Positions 5,511 to 5,598 of a DNA stretch of 5,598 nt are shown here, one piece after another. Within the stretch, counting starts at the first letter, position 1, and each line of letters opens with the position of its first letter. The stretch spans positions 1-5,598 of the forward strand of contig DAOWIP010000057.1 of NCBI GenBank assembly GCA_030640865.1. The letters run 5' to 3'. The notes below the pieces were generated by a model. That model was not told the DNA's origin. It did not search any database and saw only the letters and a program-made list of their open reading frames with translations. This stretch comes from Sedimentisphaerales bacterium. Lineage in GTDB: Bacteria > Planctomycetota > Phycisphaerae > Sedimentisphaerales > SM23-30. The position numbers and the translations under genes are program-made.

Positions 5511-5598
5511 ACTCCCAAGTGTTACACCACCATAAGTAATTGTCTTAGCAGGCATTAAGAGCGAGCAAAATCGTTCGGGGCCCCAGACAGACAAATTG
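5511..5598. other. Unassigned end of window
   Basis: No gene is visible. It holds the palindrome GGGGCCCC (5577-5584) and an imperfect inverted repeat: AATTGTCT (5538-5545) against AGACAAATT (5589-5597), with one extra A. This may be one edge of a repeat or the upstream part of a gene beyond the window. Confidence 0.4.

Noticed and set aside
5276..5518. Minus-strand open frame of 80 codons
   Set aside because: It is antisense to the exchanger's last membrane segments and starts in the ATGA-rich repeat; its Ser/Phe/His-rich start is a by-product of that repeat.

Overview
This looks like ordinary chromosomal sequence from a bacterium of roughly 50% GC. The style of the acetyl-CoA synthetase, the family of the first gene and the hairpin-rich intergenic DNA suggest a poorly cultivated lineage, perhaps of the FCB group (Zixibacteria-like) or a deltaproteobacterial or planctomycete relative. 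That placement is an impression from memory, not a sequence comparison. All six supported genes are on the + strand.

Layout. Positions 15-548 encode a small uncharacterised protein of a recognisable family whose N-terminus carries an ANRxNAxxSTGP-type motif. Positions 549-1099 are non-coding and unusually structured. Six perfect-stem hairpins and one weaker one lie between 578 and 866, including a pair of similar hairpins (710-760) and a three-hairpin module (775-875) that reads like a dispersed, REP-like repeat. A good sigma70-type promoter (967-995) then leads, through a leader of about 100 nt, to acs (1100-3055), which encodes a full-length AMP-forming acetyl-CoA synthetase. A strong hairpin at 3097-3120 closes the acs unit.

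Positions 3202-3668 hold a HicA-HicB toxin-antitoxin pair overlapping by ATGA. hicA is strikingly AT-rich (about 35% GC by hand count) while hicB matches the background (about 53%). Positions 3765-4508 encode a HAD-superfamily hydrolase. Six bases after it, 4515-5456 encodes a CaCA-family Na+/Ca2+ exchanger with both alpha repeats. The last 142 bases hold a degenerate ATGA-rich repeat and no supported gene.

How they fit together. acs is a stand-alone acetate activation gene, converting acetate, ATP and CoA to acetyl-CoA. hicAB is a self-contained accessory module inserted between housekeeping genes. The HAD gene and the exchanger probably share a transcript, but nothing in the sequence shows a shared pathway. 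hicA and the HAD gene both lack a Shine-Dalgarno sequence and have promoter-like hexamers placed so that transcription would begin at or very near the start codon, suggesting leaderless expression.

I found no convincing undescribed system. The most unusual parts are the hairpin cluster, the possible leaderless starts and the compositional split inside hicAB.
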